DNA of 64,000 nucleotides from Cordia subcordata (Eukaryota > Streptophyta > Magnoliopsida > Boraginales > Cordiaceae). How positions within the stretch are numbered: position 1 is the stretch's first letter; every line of letters starts with the position of its first letter. The notes under the pieces are model-generated. The model was given only the letters and a program-made list of their open reading frames with translations. It was not told where the DNA came from and did no database searches. Where the stretch lies: the NCBI GenBank assembly GCA_028554755.1, contig JAPTOF010000009.1, positions 13,431,501 to 13,495,500 on the forward strand, read 5' to 3'. Both the position numbers and the translations under genes were made by a program. This document shows positions 11,601 to 22,051 of the stretch, piece after piece.

Positions 11601-14600
11601 AGCTGATTGAACAAAATGTGTTCGGTAAAATTAGCTGTTAGATTAACTGATGAATGTTAAATGACGTAAAAGGACATTAATATCATGGTATTATTATTAT
11701 TGTTATTATGATAATTGCAACTATTATTACTATTATAGGAATAAGACAATATATTTCACAATTAGATATTTATTTTCATAATCATATTTTAATATTAAAG
11801 TATAACTAATTTTTTTATAAAACATTTATGTCAATATTACAAAAATTAATTTTAATATATTCAAAATTATTTTATTAAAAAAATGTACTAATAAAATTTA
11901 TTTTTTTAGTAATATTGATTATATAGAAATTGAAATTCATTTTTATATTATCTCTTATTTATATTTGTGAAAGAAAAGATAAAAATATAAAGAGAGATTG
12001 GAAAAAGAATAGAAAAATCAAAAAATGCAAAAAGGGTAGAATTGCCAAAAAAAACATGAAAAGCTAAAAGCTACCTGAAACGCTAAAATTTTTAGCTTTT
12101 GAGAAACGCTAGTTGAAACGCTAAAAGCTACCTAAAAAGCTACTTGAAACGCTAGTTTACCGAACAACAATAATTTAACAAAATAGTGTTTTGACCAGTC
12201 AAAACGCTAAACGTTACTTGAAAAGCTGTTGCCGATCACGCACTTAATAACTTCAAAATTTAAACGGAAACCTAACAATTTTGAAAATCTTTAATCAAAC
12301 TTCTATGTTTTCAAATCGTTTAATTAGTAAGGACATAAAATAAAAACTTAATTAAAAAGATAATTAACTTTAATATATTAAAAATTCAATTTAAATGTAA
12401 TGAAAAAGATAATTCAATTTATAATTTAAAATATAAAATGAGTCAAGAAACATGTACCTTTAAGAAATAAAAAATAAATTTAAATAAAATTTTAAAGATA
12501 TTAAAAAATAATTTTAGATTATAGAAAAATAGTAAAATGAATCAAAATACATGCAAAATAACATAATAAAATTCAAAACAGAATATATGATCATTGTATA
12601 GTTACATTTGATATTCGGTTTTTTTAACGCTTAAAACCAAAACCTATCAAATTTTTCCGTTGGTTATTTCATATAAAAACTAAAACCTAATAGATATTTA
12701 TTAGTTTGCCTTATCAGAGCTTTATTGGGCAAATAGATGTCGGTTTTGGATTTAAATCTTAATCATTGCCACCATACCTACTTAAAAGTTTTAACATAAA
12801 AATGAAAAAGAAGAACATTGAAATTTGCAATATGTAGGATTCATCTTGTGCAAGCATAAAAGATAATCTCATTATCTAAGGAAACGGGATTAGCACTTTA
12901 TTCACAAAAAGGTAAAATGCATGCTAGCTCCCCTGGTTTGTAATTAATTGGTTACTTTCTTATGGTTTAAAACTTATCGCATTATCTTTTTATATTGTTT
13001 AAAAGGTAGCACGTTAACTCCTATGAATTTATTTAATTAGCTAATTACCCCCTATATGGTTTGTCTAATCAATTGATTATCTCTTCTCCCATGTTTTCAG
13101 AAGTTATTACATTATCTCCTTGTATTTTTTAAAAGGTCATACAATCACCTCTTTTTCTATTATTATCTAATTGTCGTTAGCTAAAAATATGCGTATTTTT
13201 GTAGAAATATATAACACGTTACAAGTTTTAATGCTCATAGATGAAAAAAAAAGACAGTTGCGATACACAATAAGTTAATTTAAACGAAAAATGTCAAGGT
13301 ACAATATTATTTTGCCATCTTTTGAAAGTACAAGGCGATAATGTAGAAAGTTTTAAAACATAAAGGAATAACTAACTAATTAAACAAATTACAGAGAGGT
13401 GATGTGCACATTACGTGATATTTAATCTAATAATCTAAGAAAGTCATTTTAAATTGCATATGTTCAACCTCTGTTGAGCAACAATAATGATTCCACCTAC
13501 AAGCGTATTGAACTTCTTCCTAAAAATTCAAAGGGAAGATTTGACTGAACGGGAGTAGCATGTTACTATGCAAAAGGGATATTTAATGCAATAATCTAAG
13601 AAAGACAATCTAAATAGTGTGATCTATGCAAACTCTTTGAAGTAACAATACTACATCTTTCTAAAGTATATTGATGGCCTATTTGAATTGGTTTTTTTAT
13701 AGAAAATTATTTTTTGGAAAAATTACATCTTTTTTTGTAATAAGAATTCAGATAGATTTTTTTTTAAGTTAAAATTTTTAACTTTTTAAGAAAGTAGTTT
13801 CTACAAGGTTTTCAAAAAAAGAATACTTTAAAAAAAAATCAATCCAAACGAGCCTTTTTATTTCATTTCTAGCTAAAAATTTCAAGGGTGTTTACCGAAA
13901 GATAGGTCTTTCCCCATGATGGGATTCCTGTTGCACCACCATGATCAAGGATCCACTTGCGAGCTCTTGCAACTACCCCATCACCATCATCAGGTCCTTC
14001 ACCCAACAATCGTAATGCAACATAGCTAAGTGCAGAGCCAATCATGGTGCTATGCCCTTCAATATAGAATCCCCAACCACCATCATCGTTCTACATAATG
14101 CATTTCACTTTATTAATTAGATATTAGAAAATGCAATTAAAATGAAACATTGTTTTATAGAGCAAGATCAATTAGAGGAAGTCAATACACTAAAGGTTAC
14201 CCAAAAAACTGTTACCAAATACTGCCTTAATTAGTTTATATCTTGTAATTACCTTTCCGCTCTCTTCATGTATATGTATCTCTCTTTCACCTACACCACA
14301 CTAATATCAACCCATAACTCACTAATAATTACACCACATTAACTTTAATGCAAAACTGCAAAATTGGATTTTTTTTTCCCAATGATTAAAAAAAAATTAG
14401 TAGTTGTACACCACAATGAACATTTGTCTTGATACCACACCACATGTAAATGTGTATGTGAAAAGAAGTCAAACATCATGAGGATCAAATATCTCCTTTA
14501 AAATAAAAGTCCCAGTCATCAATAACATTGCCTCAATACTTTTTTCTTGTTCGGATTTAGTCATATCTCTTGATGCATTTAAGCTGTTATATGGAACTAA

Positions 14601-17600
14601 TGCTAAATTAAACGTTGGCCTCGGATAAAACTTTTCCAAAATTGTTTAGTTATAATTAAGAGGAATGTATATGTATATGTCTAACTTTTTATGCACAATG
14701 TTTTGGAGGAAAAGAAAAATAAATTAGTAGTATTGCATAAAAGTTAATGCATGGGAAATCTAGGTTAAATTAAAATCATAAGCATAAGTAAACTATACAT
14801 TAAAACTCAAGGACATAAGGTTTGTTTGGTCTAACTATGAGATTTTAGCTATTGAGTTGCAGAACTTTTAGCACTAGATATTTGGGTAAAAGTGCCATGA
14901 ATTAAAACTGTTGAATGTTTGGCCTTGTATTTTAGGAGTTGAGCTTTTATTATTTTGAAAATAATATTAGACTTTCAAAAATATAAAATAATTTTTTTAA
15001 AATAAAAATAAAAAGATAATTCCTGACATGTTATAAAAATAATTTCTCAAAAACCTTTTTTTTTCAAAAGCTCCAATTTGGAGTTTCTAGTTTTTATTTT
15101 TTTTTTAAATTTTGACTTTTATGTAAAAGCTCTTTTAACCTATAACCACGCATTATTTTTTGTGCAAAACAACTAAAACTTAATGCATGGGAAATCTAGG
15201 TTAAATTAAACTCGTAAGGGTAAGTAAGCTATAGGTTAAAACTCATGGGAATATGTGAGAAATGGAGATACGAATGATGGACAAAAGAGTAATTTCGAAA
15301 TGATCAACTCATAGACCATCAAATTTTCTTTACCTATGTTCGTGTGTGCTGAGGAAAATCAATGTAAAATTTAAAGTTATTTATGGAGCATCAATAATAC
15401 TAGAATAATGACATTTCCCCTTTTTCAAAATATATAATGGTCATTTCAAAATTAAAAGTAGTTTAGCTAATAATCAAAACAAGACTTTAGGCTTTGTTTG
15501 TTCGTAGAAAGATAACTTGTTCGGGAAAAATATTTTCTTGAAAAATAAAATATCTTTTGGTGTTTAATTGTTATACAAGAAAATATTTTTTAGTGTTAGA
15601 TAATCACACTAGGAAAACATTTTCAATAAATAAATTATAAAGAAAATTCATTTTTTCATTAGAAACATACTATTTCAATTGACAAATAAAATATAAAAAT
15701 TTAGGAAAATCAAAAACCTAAAACAATTAAAAAATTAAAAATAAATAATAATCATTTTTAAAATAATCAATTTTTTATATTTTTGTATTTTAGATTTTTA
15801 TTTTTTTTTAAAATTTTAAATTTTTTATAAATTCTAGTTTGTAATTTTCATTTTTAAATTTTCTATTTTTTCAAACTCTTTAAGTTTTTTATTTTAAAAT
15901 TTTAAGATTTTAATTTTCAATTTTAATTCATTATTTTTTTAATTTTAATTTGTAAATTTTTTAAAGGATTTAGCGTGGGGGCAGGAGTTGGGGAGGGTGG
16001 GGGTAGGGAAGAGGTGAGTGGAGTAATGCTGTCTTTGTTACATGTTTATTTGAAATGTTAAATTTGAAAAGCATATAATAAATACATCATAAAAGAGAGA
16101 GTTACTATTTAAAAAATATTTTCTTTTTCTTAGTCAGTAGAAAATATTTTCTTCCATCTTGAAATAGAATTTTTTTATTAAAAAATATTCTGGGATTAAC
16201 TTATTTTTCTATATCATTAAACACCAAAAAATTTTAAAATATTTTTCAAAAAAAAAACATTTTCCTGCAAACAAACGGAGCCTTAAAGATAAGATAACAA
16301 TCACTAAACTAGCTAATTTACTCTTTTCGAGAGAAGCCAATTACTTCGTACTTGATGGTTATAGATGTAGCGAATCATCTCCTGTTTGTGTTCTGGTGTT
16401 AGAACGTTATCGATTGTTCCACTGATGTATAAGACAATGATCTGTACATGTAACGTAGAAACCAGTTAGCGAAAATTTAAATATGATAGAGTTACAAAAA
16501 TAAAATAAAATAAACAAAGGTAGGCTTTGATTTGTAGTCCTTTAGTTAAATCCCAAATTTTTTATATTTGAAAATTAATTGAAAAGGAAATGACGTAAGA
16601 AAGCACATAGATGCTCACTCTATGTAGGAACTCAAATATTTTTAATGTTTACTCCGTCATGATTGTTATTTCTTCGTTATTTTGTTAAAAAAAAAAATTG
16701 CATTCAATTGTAAGATGTAACCAACTAAGATGCACGTGGAACTCAAATGCATTCGGGGGTTCGACACCTCTCCCCCAACCATTGCATTTGTCCATATATG
16801 TTTAATGTAACTCTGTAGTGAATATATATCATGCTTATATAGTTTTCTTGTAGGTGTTTCATTTTAAAAACAAATAAGAGTCGAGTGTAACTCTTAGTGA
16901 ATACATATATCATGCATATGTATAGTTCTCTTGTAGGCGTTTCATTTTAAAACAAGTAAGAATCAAAGTGTAACTCTTAATGAATATATATATATATTCT
17001 CTCTTGTAGATGTTTCATTTAAAAACAAATAAAAGTCAAGTATAACTTTCCATGAATTTATTCATGGAGTAAAATCCATTTTACCCTTATATTTTGTCAA
17101 AAAGTATATAAAATCTCTTCTCTTATGTTGTAAAGAATGCTATTATACCCATATATTTAGGAAAATGTTTGCACAAAATTTTTAGTTATGGGAGGTACGT
17201 ACTATTAACAAGTCCTAAAACACAAGAAGTGACAAAAAATGAGAGTAAAGTGCATCTTATGCCGTATGGTGCTTACATAGTTCTCTTGTAAGCTTTTCAT
17301 TTTTTTTATTTTTTTTTTACCTAGCCAAAAAGAAAAAAGAAGAAGTTTTCTTTTTCAAAACAAATGAGAGAGTTCAAGGACACGGGACCAGGGGAGGAGT
17401 GAAGAACATTGGGCCTGCATTTTCAGCAGGCCAGTGGCCATCACTAGCTTGGATGGCTCGGTTCAGCCGAACTGCCTTCTTGACTGCGGTCGTAGCCGCT
17501 TCATATGTCACTTCTTCTTCTCCTCCAAGTCTTACCGGTGGTATGCTTAGCAAATCCAACCCACTTTCTTTAATAAGCTGCAGGAGCGCACATTGACATA

Positions 17601-18495
17601 TATATTTCATTATGAGAAATTTGAAATGATTTATCACATCAACACGCTCTACAACATTAATCTTCTCTTGTAAATTCAAAATGAACCGAGCCAATATAAT
17701 TCTATGCATGCATAGTACTAAATTAATGAAGTGACATAAATAGTTTATTACGTGAACATGCTATATGTAACATTATGAAAGGAGATTCAAGCCCTCATCA
17801 CTTGCATGGCACCCCCATCCCCCCAAATTTCCTCTAATTTGTCATTAAGTACATGCTACCCATATAACCTTACCAAAAAACAAGAATAGAGCAAATAGTA
17901 TCCTAACCACCCCCGCCCCCTAGCACGGTCACTGTAGTTTGTCGTTAAGTATATGTTACTCTCGTATAATTTAAAATAGACACTAAACTCCTTTGAAATC
18001 TTTATTTGAATAGTACACAAGTCCCTTAAAATAAGCAAAAAAACCTCATTATGATTTTCAAATATGTAACATATATGTTCCGGGGTTCCGTTCCTATTCT
18101 AAAATTACAGGAAAGTAATTTGCATGCCGAGATATGCTGCTTTTTACGTACCCAAAAAAAAGGGAAAAAAAAAAGTACATAACTTCTTCCTTTTTGGTAA
18201 TACTAGTGCGTAGTCACATAGACGGACTCTTAAACTAGATACAAAAAAGTTGATAATACACTTTGCTGCATGGATTATGCGTTTTAATTACCTGCATCCT
18301 CGTGAACAAGTCAGCACAAGGGTGTGTCCCCTTCTTTCTGTTTATGCGATATTCTTCACGAGCTTTCTCAAAAGCTTGACGTTCTTCAAGGGTTCCACCA
18401 TCAGGCTCGTACTCCCATGTTTGTCTACCTACAAAGTTGTTGGTGCTGTACAAGTATGGTGTTCCATGCCCTTCTGCAATTTTCAGCTTCCACAT
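5626..18495 (-). CDS. OSC: Oxidosqualene cyclase, beta-amyrin synthase-like (complete, 17 exons)
   Basis: Joining 17 exons at GT-AG sites gives an uninterrupted 762-residue protein, the usual length for plant oxidosqualene cyclases. The family cyclises 2,3-oxidosqualene to triterpene alcohols at the ER membrane. Seen in the sequence: the N-terminus MWKLKIAEG with [13 protein letters not shown]; the product-related motif MWCYCR at about residues 257-262; the catalytic DCTAE with Asp485, the acid that protonates the epoxide; and QW-type repeats (QASDGHW near 115, QNDDGGW near 161, QWPDGSW near 640, QNEEGGW near 690, QMNDGDF near 715). The C-terminus has [22 protein letters not shown]. Family knowledge: Trp in MWCYCR favours beta-amyrin, whereas lupeol synthases usually have Leu there, but mixed amyrin and related synthases also carry Trp. 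The product is therefore inferred, not shown. The start ATG is the only one matching the family N-terminus. No stop or frameshift was found. The one oddity is a weak donor after exon 2. Confidence 0.95.
6330..6500 (+). repeat. Dispersed repeat with TGGTATCAGAGC, copy 1 (cyclase intron 14)
   Basis: The segment AAATTTAAACTTTTAAATGAG, then TTGGTATCAGAGC, then CACTGCTACCCATTTG, recurs with changes at about 23390-23560, 60515-60575 and 63020-63136. The TGGTATCAGAGC word equals a Copia primer-binding site, so these may be LTR-junction relics. The class is not established. Confidence 0.55.
9064..9443. mobile_element. Long-TIR DNA element, copy 1 (cyclase intron 8)
   Basis: The left arm (TTGGTCTCTTATTTTTTATC, AATTCAGTCCCTTATCTTTG) is mirrored at the right end. 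The arms are homologous to those of the element at 20689-21825. It is non-coding. Its right end adjoins the next element at 9444. Confidence 0.65.
9444..10160. mobile_element. MULE-type MITE, copy 1 (cyclase intron 8)
   Basis: The element is 717 bp, with ends GGGAGAATGCCATTTCTCCC and the mirrored GGTAAATGGGATTTACCCA. TIRs are about 50 bp or more, with several CATGGGGGAAT words inside the right arm. Flanks AGCAAATAA (9435-9443) and TGCAAATAA (10161-10169) form a 9-bp duplication with one mismatch. It is homologous along its whole length to 61179-61899. Confidence 0.88.
10910..11178. mobile_element. CACTA-like miniature element (cyclase intron 5)
   Basis: The ends read TTACTAGAAATTGG and CTTTTTGTAGTAA, mirrored in the CACTA(C)AAGAAA style. 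Subterminal words (GTCTCAAA, GAGACAAAA) repeat in both orientations. The element is 269 bp and non-coding. The 3-bp duplication could not be fixed. Confidence 0.5.
11511..12243. mobile_element. TIR element with TTA duplication (cyclase intron 4)
   Basis: The ends GGATCTGTTCGGCAA and TTGCCGATCACGCAC are inverted, and TTA flanks both sides (11508-11510, 12244-12246). Subterminal TAGCTGTT/AACGCTA words are repeated near both ends. The element is 733 bp and non-coding. It is probably PIF/Harbinger or hAT related; the superfamily is uncertain. Confidence 0.7.
12911..13415. mobile_element. MITE with long TIRs (cyclase intron 4)
   Basis: The left arm (GGTTACTTTCTTATGGTTTA, then CATTATCTTTTTAT) is mirrored by the right arm (TACAAGGCGATAATGTAG, then AAAACATAAAGGAATAACT). 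The size is about 500 bp. The target duplication is unclear. Confidence 0.55.
13419..13652. repeat. Local duplication in cyclase intron 4
   Basis: ATATTTAATCTAATAATCTA, then AGAAAGTCATTTTAAAT (13419-13489), recurs at 13580-13652 with about 80% identity. Confidence 0.5.
13676..13854. mobile_element. Small TTTGAATTG MITE, copy 1 (cyclase intron 4)
   Basis: GGCCTATTTGAATTGG at the left is mirrored by AATCCAAACGAGCC at the right. It belongs to a four-member family in this window (with 25790, 27328 and 55232), 179-233 bp, nearly all A/T inside. Confidence 0.7.
14741..15255. repeat. 80-bp direct repeats flanking an inserted segment (cyclase intron 3)
   Basis: GTTAATGCATGGGAAATCTA with the following 60 bases (14741-14820) recurs at 15176-15255 with few changes. 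The enclosed stretch belongs to the TTTGGTCTAAC element family found at 54316-54687. Confidence 0.7.
14817..15170. mobile_element. TTTGGTCTAAC element, copy 1 (cyclase intron 3)
   Basis: TTTGGTCTAACTATGAGATT, then TTTAGCTATTGAGTTGCAGA, and later AAAAGCTCCAATTTGGAG match the reverse complement of 54316-54687. It is non-coding. Confidence 0.6.
15490..16282. mobile_element. Tourist-like TIR element (cyclase intron 3)
   Basis: GGCTTTGTTTGTTCG is mirrored by CAAACAAACGGAGCC. TTA lies on both sides (15487-15489, 16283-16285), the PIF/Harbinger duplication. The element is 793 bp. It contains a G-rich patch (GGGGGCAGGAGTTGGGGAGG near 15976-16010) and no reading frame. Confidence 0.8.
16806..17040. 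repeat. Three-copy tandem repeat (cyclase intron 2)
   Basis: A unit of about 80 bp (TGTAACTCTTAGTGAAT...TTCTCTTGTAGGTGTTTCAT) starts at 16806, 16886 and 16969. A stray partial copy is at 17276-17300. Confidence 0.75.
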
Positions 18496-18667
18496 TCTTC
18501 GGCGACCAAGTTGTTGTATATGGTTATATTCTATACAAGTTATACAAAGTTGTTATATATATAGATATATATATATATGTATATGTATATGTATATTTAT
18601 ATAGTTTGGGTGAAGACATGCAGCTACTGAGAATGATCAAGCACGTGCAGTAGAGATAAGATTTTTA

Positions 18668-19183
18668 GGGTGTGTTTGGTTTGCCTATTTTCTATTTTTA
18701 TTTTCATGGAAAAGGAAAATTATGATAAAAACTTATTTCGTTAATTATTTTTGTTTTTATTTTTAAAACCAAAAAAAATTTTAAGAAAAATAAAAAATAT
18801 TAAAAAAGTGTTTTCTCTAAAAATATCGTGATAATTTTATAAATAACTCTAAAATATTTAAAAAATAAAGTGGTAGTTTTATGAATAATTCCAAAGATTT
18901 AAAAAACAAGGTGGTAGTTCTGTATATATTTCTAAAAAATTTAGAAAATAAAGTGGTAATTTTATAAATATATCAAAAAAATTTAAAAAATAAGATAGTA
19001 ATTTTGTAAATATTTTCAAAAAATTTAAAAAAACAATGTAACAATTTTATTAATAAACATCAGAAAAAAATACATTTGATAACTAAACACATTCTCTAAA
19101 TTTTATAAGATAAAAGATGAAAATTATTTTCAAAAAATAAAACTAAAAAATAAAAACGAAAAACAGGTAAACTAAAGGTCACC
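18668..19183. mobile_element. Tourist-like TIR element upstream of the cyclase
   Basis: GGGTGTGTTTGGTTTGCC is mirrored by GGTAAACTAAAGGTCACC. TTA flanks both ends (18665-18667, 19184-19186). The element is 516 bp and non-coding, and lies about 170 bp above the cyclase start codon, in the likely promoter. Confidence 0.75.
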
Positions 19184-19784
19184 TTAACTTTTGCCACACG
19201 TCTACCCAAGCTTAGTGCTGCCACGCACATTAATTATCATACTGTTTCAGGTACAATAAATTCCGGGTACGTATAGTTTGGTTACCAGTTAATTAATACG
19301 GTAGGGCTCCTTGCTCCTTTTCCCAGAAAAAAATATATATATACATATATGGTTGGCTTTAGCGCAAATTTTCTTCACCAACTTCTTTTTTTTTTTTTTT
19401 ATTTGAGTTAACATATTCATATGAATTTAATACTAATTTTTATTGGATCGAGAACAATGAATAAAAAATCTATCAACAACAGTCTTTTTCGAAAGTCGAA
19501 CCTCTGTTCCTTCTCCTCACTGTGTAAGGCCATTAATTACCGCCTTAACATAACAATTAGCCGATAAAGGAAAAAAAACAAGAAAAAAAACTTCCGTACT
19601 CGGTTCAGATACGAAAGCGTCACAAAATGAGGAAAGAATTGGTGGAGTTTTTCGGATACTTTTACCAATCTGGGGAAGGTCTTGGTTCTCCAAATCAGAC
19701 TTAATCGCCTTTTAACACTAATATTATAAGAAAAAATGGAATCATGATAAACCATTCAAATCAAATTCCAATTTGGCTATTAAA

Positions 19785-20006
19785 CTTATATATATGTATA
19801 CATGTATACGTCTATATAGATGTATACTATATCTATACACACACACACATATATATATGTATATATGTATACATGTATACATATGTAATGTGTATATATA
19901 TATATATATATATTATATATACATGTATACATGTATACATCTATATAGATATGTATATATAGATGTATACTATATCTATACATATGTATACATACATACA
20001 TATCTG

Positions 20007-20039
<33 letters not shown>

Positions 20040-20045
20040 TATATT
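19785..20045. repeat. Palindromic GTATAC/CATATG-rich microsatellite
   Basis: About 260 bp consist of TATA, GTATAC, ACATGT and (CA)n units. A larger unit containing CTATATAGATGTATACTATA occurs twice (about 19812-19834 and 19940-19978). The open frames here on both strands are repeat artefacts. Confidence 0.9.
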
Positions 20046-20269
20046 GAAGTTTCTTAAAATCTGAAGTTGCTTTAAAGACACAAGATTTTCGAACAAATAT
20101 ACACAAGCAGATTAAGAAGAACAATTGGCAAGAAAACACAAGCAGACATAGGGAGAAACCTGGAAATAAAGAAGTTGAGTCAGCGATCACCCAAATATTA
20201 TAAGATGAGATTTGCAGAGTAGAGGTGACTTGGTCAACGAATCTGGGCATAAGTTTTAACGATGGAGAG

Positions 20270-20271
<2 letters not shown>

Positions 20272-20306
<35 letters not shown>
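20272..20306. repeat. (AT)n microsatellite
   Basis: An uninterrupted AT dinucleotide run of about 35 bp. Confidence 0.95.
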
Positions 20307-20309
<3 letters not shown>

Positions 20310-20688
20310 CTAGCTAATACCCTCACCATTGCCCCCGCTACCGACATGTACGTTATTCGTTTATTTAGATGTTTCGTTGTCTAACACATATCAAGTTCAA
20401 ATATTACAATCAAATAAGAAAGCATGTGTAATTTGTTCAATCATGAATAAATTGAACATAGTACAGGTAACTGCCATTATAAATTATAACGTATAATATT
20501 AATAAAATATAAAATATCAAGTGGGGTTGAATTATCAAAGAGAGCTCTATATTTTTTTTTAACAAAAATAAACTATTTCAAAAAGAAGAGGAGAAAAGAA
20601 AGAAGAAGAAGAAGTCCATGCACACAAACATCAAATTGAGCCATATACTAATAACGTGCTTATCTTGTGATTCTTCATAGAAGAATTA

Positions 20689-21825
20689 GGGCATATGACC
20701 AATTTGGTGCCTTATCTTTGACTCTTTAAACAATAAAATTCCTTATTTTCAAAATAAGACAATTTAGTCCCTTATTTCTATACTAGTGACATCGTTAGGC
20801 CTTAACTCAAAACATATCAATAAAATGATGGCATTAGAACCAGGGACCGAACTACATAATGGTCCCCCCCCCCACAATTTTTTTTTTTGGTTATGAGATA
20901 AATTTGTATACAAATGTTGGGGAAAGCACAAAACATGCATGACAAATTAGTTTATGAATTGGTAATGATGTTTTATTTTCAGAATTAGAAAATCAAACAC
21001 AAGGAATTTGAGCGATAAATAAGCATGTAATTGATTTGATAATTATTTGTTTAGAATGAAAAATTAATTTAATAAATGGTAATTTAATTTATTTATGTAA
21101 ATTGATCTCTTTACCATTAATCTTTCGTATTTATCTTCTTTATTTTTGGTTTTTGTAATTTTAGTTTTTTTTTTTTTTTGTGTAAGGAGGGGTGGTTCTT
21201 TCTAAGATTGTATTAATTGAAAGCGAATTCACAAAGAAGAGAGGGTATTGATTGTACCCTCTATCTATCCTAAGATGAGGTTTTTGCAATTTTAGTTGAA
21301 CAATCATCAACTCTCTCTTTTTGGATAACACGTAAGATCTCTTTTGCTTTTCTCTCTACATAATTTTATTTTTTGTCGTACATTTTTTTTCCTATAATAA
21401 TTTTGATGATGGATTAAGATACCTTTTGGTCCCTACTCTTTTCAATCTTACTGGAATAATAGCTTAGTTGCTGCTTATAATACTTTTTGGTCTTTCTTCT
21501 ATATTTTATTAAGATCTCTTCTCTCTATACTTTATATTTGGCCCCCTTTAGTATCTAATTGTGGATCCGTCCCTAGTTAGAATTAATGGTATGGTAAATT
21601 GTAACGATAAGGAAATGAAGGTGTCATAAGTTTCAAAGATAAAAACTAACAACATCACAAATTGCAAAAATTGAAGATTGAAAATTTTTATTTTTTTGTA
21701 TTTTTTAAACTCGGAACCAAAGTTTTACTAATTGTAAAGATAAGGGACGAAAATGTCATGTTTAAAAGATAAAGGACCTCATTATCAAAAGAGTCAAGAT
21801 AAGGAACCAAATAAGTCATTTACCC
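20689..21825. mobile_element. Long-TIR element, copy 2, split by a hAT-like element
   Basis: The left arm (GGTGCCTTATCTTTGACTC, ACAATTTAGTCCCTTATTTC) is mirrored at the right (AAGATAAGGAACCAAATAAG, then TCATTTACCC). Flanks GAAGAATTA and AAAGATTTA match at seven of nine bases. Without the insertion it is about 400 bp, like the copy at 9064. Confidence 0.75.
20841..21575. mobile_element. hAT-like element nested in the long-TIR element
   Basis: The ends are CAGGGACCGAAC and, mirrored, GGATCCGTCCCTA. ATTAGAAC (20833-20840) and GTTAGAAT (21576-21583) look like an 8-bp duplication with two transitions. The element is 735 bp with no transposase frame. A run of 11 C lies at about 20864-20874. Confidence 0.7.
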
Positions 21826-22051
21826 AAAGATTTATGATATAATGTATACTTGCAAATTAATAAATGACATAATGAAGACATGCTTATTTAATTGTCTGTA
21901 ATACGCAAGGATAAATGAAATAATGATTGTGATATCTAGGTTTAGCTTCTCTTTTTATTTTTCGATCCCCCAACCAAAACCAATCTCTGGTTCCCATAGT
22001 TATTATTCTTGGATGAAGTAATCTCTACCACTTAAATTATCCTCTAATCTC

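Larger units (their letters stand above)
5626..18495 (-). other. OSC: Exon-intron map of the oxidosqualene cyclase gene
   Basis: Exons 1 to 17 in order of transcription: 18292-18495, 17389-17577, 16352-16441, 13896-14090, 11337-11421, 10705-10871, 10419-10607, 10215-10328, 8747-8989, 8543-8641, 8372-8431, 8188-8234, 7948-8091, 7656-7833, 6123-6203, 5871-5954, 5626-5745 (stop TAA at 5626-5628). They sum to 2289 bp, exactly 763 codons including the stop. Split codons fall at exons 5/6 (Ala), 12/13 (Glu) and 13/14 (Trp); all other junctions are in phase 0. Every acceptor is AG. Donors are ordinary except CTG|GTCCCG after exon 2. Introns 2, 3, 4, 8 and 14 are long (about 0.9 to 2.5 kb) and filled with repeats. 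Introns 6, 7, 9, 10, 12 and 13 are about 90-115 bp. Confidence 0.9.

Noticed and set aside
19786..20250. Open frame of 154 codons on the minus strand (and 94 on plus)
   Set aside because: It is mostly translation of the TATA/GTATAC microsatellite into Tyr/Ile repeats.
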